Origin: Alphaproteobacteria bacterium
GTDB lineage: Bacteria; Pseudomonadota; Alphaproteobacteria; Rickettsiales; VGDC01
Direction: 5' to 3'
Assembly (NCBI GenBank): GCA_022450665.1
Contig: JAKUPQ010000012.1
Coordinates: 1-39,710, forward strand
Length of the DNA stretch: 39,710 nt
The notes beneath the pieces are model-generated. The model was given only the letters and a program-made list of their open reading frames with translations. It was not told where the DNA came from and ran no database searches. The translations under genes and the position numbers were made by a program. Shown here piece after piece: positions 26,847-35,411 of the stretch (position 1 is the stretch's first letter; the number at the start of each line of letters is the position of its first letter).

Positions 26847-27761
26847 ATGACCCCAACCAGCGGGAATAATTCGTTACAACAGATTCATGCCGAGGCTGCC
26901 GGCGAAAAAAGCCACATGATGAAGCGTGCAAGTTTGCTGACGCTCAGCGGCGTAAGCTTTCTGATTATTATCAAGTTAGTGGCATGGATTATGACGGGGT
27001 CGTTAAGCCTGCTATCTTCGCTGGTGGATTCTGCTATGGATTTATTGGCCAGCCTAAGCAATTATTTTGCTATTCGCTATGCGTTGGTGCCACCGGATAA
27101 CGAGCATCGCTTTGGCCACGGCAAGGTAGAATATATCGCCGGAATGGGGCAGGCGCTGTTTATTAGTATTACGGCGCTGATTGTGGCGGCTGAAGCAGTG
27201 CATCGTTTTTTTGCGCCGGTTCCGGTACATGAAAGCGAAGTGGGAATAGTTGTAATGCTTATTTCCATTGTGGTGACGTTGGGAATGGTGTTTTACCAGA
27301 AAAAAGCTATTGCCCATACCGACTCCACCGCAGTGAAAGCGGATTATGTACATTATGTTATGGATGTGCTGGCGAATGGAGCGGTGATCATCGCGTTGCT
27401 ATTGGTGTCTGGTTTTGGATGGATATGGGCTGACCCGCTCTTTGCACTAGCAATCGCGGTGTATATCCTTAAAGGCGCGTGGCAGGTAGGTGTGACCTCA
27501 TTTCAGAATTTAATGGATCATGAGTTCGATACCTGTGAGCGCGAACGTATTGCCGAGGTGGTGCTTGCCCACCCACAGGTAAAAGGGTTGCACGAGCTTA
27601 AAACCCGACGCTCTGGTTTGCTGGCATTTATTCAATTGCATATTGATGTGAGTGGCGATTTAAAACTTATTCAAGCGCATGCAATTACCGAGCAGGTAGA
27701 GGCCAATATTCGCCAGCTGCATCCAAATGCCGAGGTTTTAATTCATACGGATCCGGTATGA
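26847..27761 (+). CDS. Cation diffusion facilitator, FieF-like (Fe/Zn efflux)
   Basis: A 304-aa metal/proton antiporter. Six membrane helices are followed by a cytosolic metal-binding domain (about 220-304). Transport-site ligands D61 and D65 (DSAMD) and H169 and D173 (HYVMD) correspond to D45, D49, H153 and D157 of E. coli FieF with a constant offset of 16, giving the Zn/Fe-type DD-HD site. The motif HRFGHGKVEYIA between helices 2 and 3 is also typical. The ATG at 26847 has aggag six bases upstream; the frame is open to 26664 but upstream residues are not family-like. Its 3' end overlaps the convergent gene by 19 bases. Confidence 0.93.
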   Translation: MTPTSGNNSLQQIHAEAAGEKSHMMKRASLLTLSGVSFLIIIKLVAWIMTGSLSLLSSLVDSAMDLLASLSNYFAIRYALVPPDNEHRFGHGKVEYIAGMGQALFISITALIVAAEAVHRFFAPVPVHESEVGIVVMLISIVVTLGMVFYQKKAIAHTDSTAVKADYVHYVMDVLANGAVIIALLLVSGFGWIWADPLFALAIAVYILKGAWQVGVTSFQNLMDHEFDTCERERIAEVVLAHPQVKGLHELKTRRSGLLAFIQLHIDVSGDLKLIQAHAITEQVEANIRQLHPNAEVLIHTDPV

Positions 27762-29152
27762 GAGGTGTCTGTAGACTTCGATTTACGGCGAATAGCAATA
27801 ATTACCAGCACCACAAACATTGCGCCGCCGATTACCGCCAAACCACCGCCAACGCGCATGACCTGTAAGGCACTGTGCATGGCTTCGGGAGCAGAATCTG
27901 CCGCGCCCACAGCTTTGCGTTCTGCACCATACCCACCGGCAATGGCAAACCCCACGGCATGCAAAACCGACCCGCCGCCATAAAGCAAAGGCTGGATAAT
28001 GGCTGCGTTGGATCGCAGTGGTGAGGCATAGCCAAGGCGCGGAAGCAGCAGATAAATAACCCCCATAAATGCCACGGTGGTTCCCACTATCGAGCCGTGG
28101 TAATGGGCGGGAATAATGGTGTTGGTGCCGGAAATCATATAGCCGATTACACCGCCTACCAAAAACACAGCCATAGAAGTGACTAGGCATATCCATGGTA
28201 GCCGTTGTTCGCAATCAGGCTTGCCGGATTTTATCAAACGCCATGCGAGGTACAGTCCTAATAATATGGCAGCGCTTCCTCCGCCATGACGCATTTGCTG
28301 TGTATAAAACTCCAAATTATAAGGAGCGCTGTTGCCAACAAATCCCAACGGCGAAGTGAGGGCGATAAGCGGATAAATGCTGAATAGCCCCAATAATAAA
28401 CGTTTATTGATAGAGATATTCAATCCTGCCGCACTGCCTAGCCACAGCCACGCCACCAGCAATAGCTGTGTATAGGCAAGCTGCAAGATGTGACCGCCTG
28501 CCCAAAAGATTATTTCATAATAATTTTGGGCAGCGCCGGGGCTTAAACTAGCATCGGGCATGGGTAGACGTATATAGGCCCAACCAAAATGTGCTAAGGC
28601 CACCAATACAATAAATGCACTGCCTAAAATACCAAAATGCTGGGCGCTTTGTGCGTTAGAAAGCGCTATTGAGCCATTGCGCGATAAACGAATATCTAAA
28701 ATTCCGCAGAGCAGAGCAATTGCCATAAGCCCTAACCCAACCAAAAAAAGCGGTGAAGTGTACATAGGAATGTAATTGCTGAATAACGCGGTGCCATTAC
28801 CCATGAGGGGCGCGCCTGCCACACAGAGCATACCCATGGCAAAGCTGACAATGGCCGCTTCACGCAAGCCATAGATACGCGGATGACGGGGTTGGGTAAA
28901 GAGCGACCACATTAATAGCGCAATCGCCAGAAACCAGGCTACTGCTGATAAGTTAACATGCACTACTAATGCTTCGGCAAAGCTGGATTTGATAAAAGAT
29001 TTTTCGGCAAAGCGTGACGCCCTGCCAGCGAGAAGTATTAATGGCCCTAAGCCAGAAATAGCCAATGTAGCCACTGCCAGCCACAGCCAATAGCGGGTGG
29101 TGCTAGTGGTGTTTGATGAGGAAAATGGGAGAGAAAAATCTGGTTTTTCCAT
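27743..29152 (-). CDS. Heme-copper-oxidase subunit I-like membrane protein
   Basis: A 469-aa protein with about 12 hydrophobic helices. By eye it aligns with heme-copper oxidase subunit I: H65 (VVHVNLSAVAWF, low-spin heme ligand position), H221 (FWAGGHILQLAY, equivalent to FGHPEVYIL), H289 (MRHGGG, in place of the CuB His pair) and H350/H352 (IPAHYHGSIVG, equivalent to AHFHY). The cross-link Tyr and the E of HPEVY are missing and only one His stands where two CuB ligands are expected. No subunit II or III accompanies it. It diverges from ctaA and sits in a heme locus. It may be a NorB-like or redox-sensing relative or a heme-handling protein. Ribosome site ggag precedes the start. Confidence 0.75.
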   Translation of the reverse strand: MEKPDFSLPFSSSNTTSTTRYWLWLAVATLAISGLGPLILLAGRASRFAEKSFIKSSFAEALVVHVNLSAVAWFLAIALLMWSLFTQPRHPRIYGLREAAIVSFAMGMLCVAGAPLMGNGTALFSNYIPMYTSPLFLVGLGLMAIALLCGILDIRLSRNGSIALSNAQSAQHFGILGSAFIVLVALAHFGWAYIRLPMPDASLSPGAAQNYYEIIFWAGGHILQLAYTQLLLVAWLWLGSAAGLNISINKRLLLGLFSIYPLIALTSPLGFVGNSAPYNLEFYTQQMRHGGGSAAILLGLYLAWRLIKSGKPDCEQRLPWICLVTSMAVFLVGGVIGYMISGTNTIIPAHYHGSIVGTTVAFMGVIYLLLPRLGYASPLRSNAAIIQPLLYGGGSVLHAVGFAIAGGYGAERKAVGAADSAPEAMHSALQVMRVGGGLAVIGGAMFVVLVIIAIRRKSKSTDTSHTGSV

Positions 29153-29240
29153 GGGCGCTCCGCTATAGTATGCCTGATTTAAAGGCAGAGCTTAGAGCGT
29201 GGCCTTTTTTATTTCCACAAATTTATCAGATTTATCCGTT

Positions 29241-30347
29241 ATGCACGCGTCTTTACGCCGACAATTGGCTATCTGGCTGTTTTTGACAGCGGGATTTGTG
29301 TTTATCATGATTGTGGTGGGCGGACTTACGCGGCTTACCGAGTCTGGGCTTTCAATTGTAGAATGGAAGCCCGTTAGCGGCACGCTGCCGCCACTGTCCT
29401 CTGAAGCATGGCAAGAGGAGTTCTCGGCCTATCAGACCAGCCCCCAATATCAAAAAATTAACCACGGTATGACACTGGAGGAGTTTAAGGGAATTTTCTG
29501 GCTGGAATATTGGCATAGGGTAGGAGGGCGTTTGATAGGCATAATCTTTTTACTGCCTATGTTGTATTTTATGCTTCGCCACCGCTTGCCGCCGTGGGTA
29601 AAGTGGCGCGTAACGGGTATTTTTGCGCTGGGTGGGCTGCAAGGTGCCATTGGTTGGTACATGGTTAAAAGCGGATTGGTGGATATGCCTCACGTCAGCC
29701 CTTATCGCCTTTCTTTACATTTGGGCGTGGCGTTTTTAATTATGGCAGCTTGTATTTGGGTGGCGCGGGAAATTCTGGATAATCGCGCTGAAACTTCATG
29801 CGTGGCTTCGCCTAAAGCTGCATCGGCTCTGGCAGCGCTGGTATGCGGATTTACTTTTATTCAGGTGGTGCTGGGTGCATTGGTTGCAGGTCTGGATGCA
29901 GGGCTAACCTTTAACACCTTTCCTTTGATGGATGGCCGGTTTGTCCCGAAAGATGTGTATATGCTGGAGCCACTATGGCGTAATCATTTTGAAAATATTG
30001 CAATGGTGCAGTTTCAGCATCGTATAGGAGCGTATATTTTAACGGCGCTGATTGGTTTTTTTGTATTTATCGCATGGCGAAGTGCAAACAATACTAGAAT
30101 GAAAGTGCAGCTTGTGCTAATGGTAGCGCTCTTGCTGCTGCAAATTGTGCTTGGCATAAGCACCTTGTTACTGGTTGTGCCAATAGTACTCGCCTCTAAA
30201 CATCAGGCGGTGGCAGCTATACTTTTCGCCCTGACTGTATGGGTGTGGTATGACTTTAATCGCTTGACCAAGCAGGCGAAAAAAGATGGGAAGCCAGTTG
30301 CCGCTGGCATGGAAGCAAAATGGCAAACTGCTGCAACAAAAAATTGA
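29241..30347 (+). CDS. ctaA: Heme A synthase CtaA (COX15 type)
   Basis: A 368-aa membrane enzyme that oxidises the C8 methyl of heme O to give heme A. It has eight membrane helices in two four-helix halves. Landmarks are GGLTRLTESGLSIVEWKPVSG, FWLEYWHRVGGRLIG (heme-ligand His), LHLGVAFLI, and in the second half FNTFPLMDG, VQFQHRIGAYIL and the KHQAVAAILF helix. These mark the mitochondrial/alphaproteobacterial COX15 class. The start is uncertain: ATG at 29241 fits the family N-terminus but lacks a ribosome site; a GTG at 29199 would add 14 residues. hemA follows 53 bases downstream. Confidence 0.95.
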   Translation: MHASLRRQLAIWLFLTAGFVFIMIVVGGLTRLTESGLSIVEWKPVSGTLPPLSSEAWQEEFSAYQTSPQYQKINHGMTLEEFKGIFWLEYWHRVGGRLIGIIFLLPMLYFMLRHRLPPWVKWRVTGIFALGGLQGAIGWYMVKSGLVDMPHVSPYRLSLHLGVAFLIMAACIWVAREILDNRAETSCVASPKAASALAALVCGFTFIQVVLGALVAGLDAGLTFNTFPLMDGRFVPKDVYMLEPLWRNHFENIAMVQFQHRIGAYILTALIGFFVFIAWRSANNTRMKVQLVLMVALLLLQIVLGISTLLLVVPIVLASKHQAVAAILFALTVWVWYDFNRLTKQAKKDGKPVAAGMEAKWQTAATKN

Positions 30348-30400
30348 CCGCTTAAGCTACGGTCTATGCAGCGCTTGCCCAAAAGGCAGATACAGACGAC

Positions 30401-31615
30401 ATGAAATATGATTACGAAGCGCAGTTTCAGACCGCTATTAATGCACTGAAAAGAGAAGGCCGCTACCGTGTATTTATGGATCTAACCCGCCATGCGGGAA
30501 ATTTCCCTAATGCCACCGATGAGCGTAACGGCGAAGATATTACCATTTGGTGCAGCAATGATTATTTAGGCATGGGGCAACACGCCAAAGTGTTGGATGC
30601 AATGCATAGCACTATCGCCCGCATGGGCAGTGGCGCAGGTGGAACACGCAATATTTCCGGCAATCACCATAGCGTGGTGCAGCTTGAAAAGACACTGGCG
30701 CAGTTGCATCATAAGCAAGCAGCGCTGGTATTTACCAGTGGCTATGTAGCGAATGAAGCTTCCTTGAGCACACTTGGAAAAACCTTGCCAAACTGCGTTA
30801 TTTTTTCCGATGAATGTAATCACGCCTCTATGATTCACGGCATCCGTAATAGCGGTGCAGAAAAGCATGTGTTCCGCCATAATGACGTTGCGCATCTGGA
30901 ATCACTGCTGCAAAAAACCGACCCTTCGCGACCAAAAATTATTGCCTTCGAGTCGGTGTATTCCATGGATGGGGATATTGGGCATATCGAGAAATTTTGT
31001 GATCTGGCTGATAAATACGGAGCCATGACCTATCTGGATGAAGTGCATGCGGTGGGCATGTATGGCGAGCATGGTGCAGGTATCGCCGAGCGCGATGGGC
31101 TGATGGATCGTGTTACGCTCATTCAGGGAACTTTGGGCAAGGCGTTTGGGTTGATGGGAGGGTACATCACCGGCTCTGAGCGCATGATCGACATGATCCG
31201 TTCTTACGCGCCCGGATTTATATTTACCACAGCAATGCCCCCAGCGCTGGCGGCAGGTGCGCAAGCCAGTATCGAACATTTGATGCATAGCAATGCCGAA
31301 CGTGAAGGGCAGCGCCGCGCCGTGGCAGAAGTCAAGACACGTTTGCGCGATGCTGGTATTCCGATGCTGGAAACCGAAACCCATATTGTGCCTGTGATGA
31401 TTGGCGATCCGGTATTATGCAAACAGGCTTCGGATATGTTGCGCGAGCATTATAATATCTATGTGCAACCGATTAATTTCCCTACTGTGCCCCGTGGTAC
31501 AGAGCGGTTGCGCATTACGCCGTCACCTTTGCACAGCGCCGAACAAATCGATCAGTTGGTGAATGCGCTAATTGGGATTTTTGCCGAATTGCGGCTGGAG
31601 CGCATTGCGGCCTAG
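30401..31615 (+). CDS. hemA: 5-aminolevulinate synthase HemA (Shemin pathway)
   Basis: A 404-aa PLP enzyme that condenses glycine with succinyl-CoA to 5-aminolevulinate, the first heme step in alphaproteobacteria and mitochondria. It shows [49 protein letters not shown] and the PLP lysine K247 in [15 protein letters not shown]. The C-terminal [16 protein letters not shown] is also typical. Length matches the bacterial enzyme without the heme-regulatory leader of mitochondrial forms. It follows ctaA, so heme supply and heme A synthesis are linked here. Its presence is one of the best arguments for an alphaproteobacterial host. Confidence 0.97.
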   Translation: MKYDYEAQFQTAINALKREGRYRVFMDLTRHAGNFPNATDERNGEDITIWCSNDYLGMGQHAKVLDAMHSTIARMGSGAGGTRNISGNHHSVVQLEKTLAQLHHKQAALVFTSGYVANEASLSTLGKTLPNCVIFSDECNHASMIHGIRNSGAEKHVFRHNDVAHLESLLQKTDPSRPKIIAFESVYSMDGDIGHIEKFCDLADKYGAMTYLDEVHAVGMYGEHGAGIAERDGLMDRVTLIQGTLGKAFGLMGGYITGSERMIDMIRSYAPGFIFTTAMPPALAAGAQASIEHLMHSNAEREGQRRAVAEVKTRLRDAGIPMLETETHIVPVMIGDPVLCKQASDMLREHYNIYVQPINFPTVPRGTERLRITPSPLHSAEQIDQLVNALIGIFAELRLERIAA

Positions 31616-31662
31616 CATAATTGTTCTTACGTTCACAATATTGTAATACTTTCATGGTATTG

Positions 31663-31725
31663 TTGCTGACTTGCTTAAAAGAATTAATAACAGGCGCGTG
31701 ACAGTTTGCTGACTTAGTAAACTGT
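31663..31725 (+). promoter_or_regulatory. Putative promoter and operator upstream of the metzincin operon
   Basis: A ten-base direct repeat ttgctgactt occurs at 31663-31672 and 31706-31715, 43 bases apart. The second copy lies inside a palindrome: acagtttgct (31701-31710) pairs with agtaaactgt (31716-31725) over five bases, nine Watson-Crick pairs and one G-T. A possible promoter is ttgctg (31663-31668), 17 bases, aataac (31686-31691), which would place transcription start at the palindrome. The palindrome ends one base before the ribosome-site region (agga) of the protease gene. It may be an operator or an mRNA hairpin controlling initiation. Confidence 0.4.
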
Positions 31726-31737
31726 TAGGAACAGCAA

Positions 31738-33618
31738 ATGATAAAAACACCAAAATGGTTGGAGCGACTTACTGCCGGCGGCATAGCTGCGTCGATAATT
31801 GGTGCCGGAACGAATGTTGCCGACCATTTGTTTAACCATTATGGCGATGCTGGCAAACCCGGCGCGGTAATGGATTTGAACGAAAATAATGGCATGCTGG
31901 TGCGTGACATTAGTGGCAAGCCTGCTTTCTCCAATTATTTTAAAAGCGATGATCCTTCGGATATGCGCATAAGCATAAGCATCGCTACCGATGAAGAAAT
32001 TCCCGAAAATTTTACAAATAAATGGGGGCAGCTCACAAAACTGCGTCAAAAAAATATTTCTTCCCGACTTCCTTCTGAAGACTTTCGGCCTATTTCTCCC
32101 CAACTTGCAGAAGTTATTGAAGATACATATGCGCAAATAACAAAGTTTACGAATATCAAATTTGATGTGCAGCACAATAATAATGATGCCGATATAATTG
32201 TTGGGGGCTACGCCACAGATACAACAATTACTGGATTCGCCAGTTTTCCGCAGGAGCTGTTGAAGGGGTTAACCCGTAAAAAAGATGAACAAGGCTTTTT
32301 GATTCTTAATGCGGCAGAAATGGATAGAAGAATTGATAGTGGCAATAAAGACGGTGCGATGCACACGATTGCCCATGAAATTGGTCACAATTTAGGTATA
32401 CTTCATCCATTTGATCGCCATGTAGATACCGCACTTACTGACCATCAGCAAGAAGCTATATCTACCATGGCGTATACAAGCTCCACACAAAATAGCATTG
32501 CTTCTACTGATATAAAATCTGGCTATGGCGCGTTGGATATTAATATCTTGCGCAAAGCAGTAGTAGAGCTAGGCGGCGAGGTGCCAAAGCTGAATGAGGA
32601 AAATAACACCTATTCTTTAGGCCAACTGGCTGAAGACCAGCAGAAGGATACAAAATCAACCTTTGGCGGAAGCGTATATTCGCTACCTGCTGCCACGGTA
32701 GTGGATAATGGTGGCGCCACCAATACACTCACGGGAACATCAGGCGATGACTTGCTGGTAACCGAAGCTGGAGATTGCGGGCTTATTAACCGTAACGATA
32801 AAAAAGCACGTATTGAGCGTGATGGGCAAGCCTATTGCCTTGTGGAGGGGGAGTTTTCGATCATTAAAAGCGGCTCTGGTGATGATCTGATTATTACTGC
32901 CGCAAACGAAGAACAAACCGTTTATACCCGAACGGGCAAGCAAGATGTTGCCGTATTTGAGACAGGTGACCTCACCCTTTCTGCCTCACCCCGTATAGAG
33001 GCATATGAAGATAAAAATATAGCGCAACAACTAACAAGTCTTTTCGCTGACCCTGTAACAGCAGGTGGCAATCGTGGAAAAGAAGACCTGACTTCCATAA
33101 CGCTGCATCATTCATTGTTTCAAGATGCGGATGCAATGGCGCATGAAGAAGGTAATGACATAAAAATTAATTTTACAGCAGAATCCGGACGTGACACAGG
33201 TTCCATTACAATCAAAAACCAAACATTAGATTTGCAGGGTGTGGATCAGCTACGTGTAATTAACGACGAAGGCGATGTGATTTCACAAATTGATAGCTTT
33301 GATTATAAAACCGCAGAACAATGGAATAGCGATGTGCTTGCACCAACCCAACAAGCGGTACTTGCATACCAACACCAATTGGATGCGAGTGAACAGGATC
33401 GCGACTCGGAAGATACAGTTCGAGGAGCAATGCAGAAATATGTTGGAGCTCAAGGGGTATGGACAAGAGTACCAACGAATAATGGCAATTCACATACAGC
33501 CGAAAGCGGCGCGCCTCCAATAAAGAAAGATGCGGATGCTGTGAATGAGCTTCCATTTGCCACAAGAATTACAAGACAAAAAAACGAGGAAAGAAATGGC
33601 TCAACAGTTTCAATTTAA
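31738..33618 (+). CDS. Metzincin-type zinc metalloprotease with RTX-like segment (serralysin-like)
   Basis: A 626-aa protein. The zinc site HEIGHNLGILH is at residues 213-223 (HExxHxxGxxH), with the Met-turn STMAYT at 242-247, so this is a catalytically plausible metzincin near M10/serralysin. A hydrophobic Gly/Ala stretch at residues 11-25 is not a classical signal peptide. Residues 325-400 contain two RTX-like half motifs (LTGTSGDDLLV and IKSGSGDDLIIT), separated by an insert bounded by C347 and C367. The rest (400-626) has no recognised fold; the end is charged. Ribosome site agga is seven bases upstream. The last 23 bases overlap the next gene, a paralogue. It is probably exported (inference from RTX-like motifs). 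Substrate unknown. Confidence 0.8.
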   Translation: MIKTPKWLERLTAGGIAASIIGAGTNVADHLFNHYGDAGKPGAVMDLNENNGMLVRDISGKPAFSNYFKSDDPSDMRISISIATDEEIPENFTNKWGQLTKLRQKNISSRLPSEDFRPISPQLAEVIEDTYAQITKFTNIKFDVQHNNNDADIIVGGYATDTTITGFASFPQELLKGLTRKKDEQGFLILNAAEMDRRIDSGNKDGAMHTIAHEIGHNLGILHPFDRHVDTALTDHQQEAISTMAYTSSTQNSIASTDIKSGYGALDINILRKAVVELGGEVPKLNEENNTYSLGQLAEDQQKDTKSTFGGSVYSLPAATVVDNGGATNTLTGTSGDDLLVTEAGDCGLINRNDKKARIERDGQAYCLVEGEFSIIKSGSGDDLIITAANEEQTVYTRTGKQDVAVFETGDLTLSASPRIEAYEDKNIAQQLTSLFADPVTAGGNRGKEDLTSITLHHSLFQDADAMAHEEGNDIKINFTAESGRDTGSITIKNQTLDLQGVDQLRVINDEGDVISQIDSFDYKTAEQWNSDVLAPTQQAVLAYQHQLDASEQDRDSEDTVRGAMQKYVGAQGVWTRVPTNNGNSHTAESGAPPIKKDADAVNELPFATRITRQKNEERNGSTVSI

Positions 33619-35302
33619 AAATAATAACTATGAATACCTTATTGCTAAAGCCAGTGGGCAAACGCACATATATCTTCCCGGTGGTGGTGGCGGTGGCGGC
33701 GGATCTGGCGGCGGTATAATGGCGGGTATTGCTGCCACTGTGGCAGCAGGGGCTGCAGCATTGGGTCTGGGCATTGCAGGACACGATCAGAATCAAGATC
33801 CCAGGGATATTGAAGAGCTTACCAAATTTGATAAAGGTGAAGAACCGTTGAAAGATTCCAATGGGGATCTTGCCTTTGCCAATTATTTTGAGGACGGCGT
33901 AGCCGATGAAGATAAGGTGCTCAAGGTAAGTCTTGCCACCAAGCTACCTCAGGAGTTTAACAATGGTACACAAATTGGCGATTACCTTGATTCGGTAGTA
34001 AATAATTCCCGCAGCCACACCACACGCGTAGAGCCATATTGGACAACGGTGTGCCACACCCGTGGCAGCGGAGAAACCACATATACTGAGTGCACCCCTG
34101 AGCTTCGCACACGTATTGTGACGGATCATCACCACTATAGTGAACGGTTGGATATAGATAGCGATTTTCGACCAACCACCGAGGCACAAAAAGAGCAACT
34201 CGAAAAATATTTTGAAGCATTTTCTGACCTTACCGGCATTAAAGTAGAGGTGGGAGAGAATTTAGAAGATGCAAATATATATATCGGTAATTTTTCTAAT
34301 CCACCCAACAACTATCGTGGCCGGTTGGATTATGTGGATCCATCGTTTGTGGCAAGCTACCCCGAAGGTTCAGTGACTGACAGAGGCCCGGGTTTCGAAC
34401 GCAATGTGCTTTTGCTCAATGATATGAACAGAGCCCACGATGAAGGGTTGGGCGAGCATATAGGACGCCCTTTAGGGTTTGAAAGCGGCAAAGTAAATGG
34501 TGTAACGCTGCGTGATTCACTTAAAAAGATGGGTTTCCCCGTTAAAGCTTTGGCAGTTGAAGACAATGTCTATGATGCGGAGAATATTCCTAACGTTAGC
34601 CCGGAATTGGTTGATAAAAATGTAGTGGCCGATGGTGGTGGTGTAAACAAGCTGATAGGGACCGATGGCAATGATGTTCTGGTGGTTGGTGAAGATGAGT
34701 GCGGCTATACCAAAATGCCGAAAAACAAGCTAACCAATATTGCATCAAATGGCAAAAAATACTGCATTGCAGAAGGAGACATAAGCGTTGTAAAGGGGGG
34801 TGAAGGTGACGACTTGCTTATAATTGATAAAGGCAGCGACACCACATTTGAAACCGGACCGGGCGATGATCGTATTACGCTGTATCGCAGCAATATAGGC
34901 AATGCCACAATTTTGTCTAACCCAGATGAAGATGGCAAAAATACGCTGTATCTCAGTGAAAGAAATGCCAGTCGGGGAGAAATCGTTGCCAATATACAAG
35001 AAGGCGAAATGGAGTTGAACTTTATCGAGAACAAGCATGTTGTCGGTACGGTTACCTTACCCCATCAAACCGAGGGCGGAGGAATTGATAAGATCGCCGT
35101 GGTAAAGGATAATGGAGATGAAATTTTCAAAACTGATGTAAAGAACATCACAACCGCGCAAGAGATGAACGAGAAAGTCTTGGAGCCAATGGCACAAGAA
35201 GTAAAAGCGCATATCGCAGAGCAAAATGCACAAGCTGCGCCTGGTAGATGGAGTATGAAAATACAAGATATAAAGGACATAGGCCCTAAAGTGCAGCTAT
35301 AA
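33596..35302 (+). CDS. Inactive paralogue of the upstream metzincin (pseudoprotease) with poly-Gly linker
   Basis: A 568-aa protein starting at the ATG at 33596, with gagga five bases upstream, inside the end of the protease gene. A poly-Gly tract (about residues 29-40) leads into a hydrophobic segment (IMAGIAATVAAGAAALGLGIAG) that could be a membrane helix. It shares with its neighbour the motif LAFANYFEDG (AFSNYFKSD there), a long middle region, and the paired RTX-like motifs LIGTDGNDVLVV and VKGGEGDDLLII around cysteines 369 and 390. Where the protease has HEIGHNLGILH this protein reads EHIGRPLGFES: all three His positions are changed and the Met-turn part is missing. It may be a partner, inhibitor or scaffold for the protease. 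Confidence 0.75.
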   Translation: MAQQFQFKNNNYEYLIAKASGQTHIYLPGGGGGGGGSGGGIMAGIAATVAAGAAALGLGIAGHDQNQDPRDIEELTKFDKGEEPLKDSNGDLAFANYFEDGVADEDKVLKVSLATKLPQEFNNGTQIGDYLDSVVNNSRSHTTRVEPYWTTVCHTRGSGETTYTECTPELRTRIVTDHHHYSERLDIDSDFRPTTEAQKEQLEKYFEAFSDLTGIKVEVGENLEDANIYIGNFSNPPNNYRGRLDYVDPSFVASYPEGSVTDRGPGFERNVLLLNDMNRAHDEGLGEHIGRPLGFESGKVNGVTLRDSLKKMGFPVKALAVEDNVYDAENIPNVSPELVDKNVVADGGGVNKLIGTDGNDVLVVGEDECGYTKMPKNKLTNIASNGKKYCIAEGDISVVKGGEGDDLLIIDKGSDTTFETGPGDDRITLYRSNIGNATILSNPDEDGKNTLYLSERNASRGEIVANIQEGEMELNFIENKHVVGTVTLPHQTEGGGIDKIAVVKDNGDEIFKTDVKNITTAQEMNEKVLEPMAQEVKAHIAEQNAQAAPGRWSMKIQDIKDIGPKVQL

Positions 35303-35329
35303 AAATCCAGCTTGTAATGTGAAGCAGTT

Positions 35330-35345
35330 GCGCTAAAAGCGTTTT
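35330..35345 (+). terminator. Possible short terminator after the pseudoprotease gene
   Basis: gcgct (35330-35334) pairs with agcgt (35338-35342; one G-T) over an aaa loop and runs into tttt. It lies 28 bases after the stop codon. The stem is only five pairs, so this is weak. Confidence 0.35.
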
Positions 35346-35411
35346 TGGTATTTTATAGAATGCCTAAATGCTATGTTAACTGCAATTGTGAACAAAGGGT
35401 GATGCAGAATT

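Noticed and set aside
29153-29240. Regulatory motif in the gap between the oxidase-like gene and ctaA
   Set aside because: Only short, weak repeats seen; nothing that could be separated from chance.
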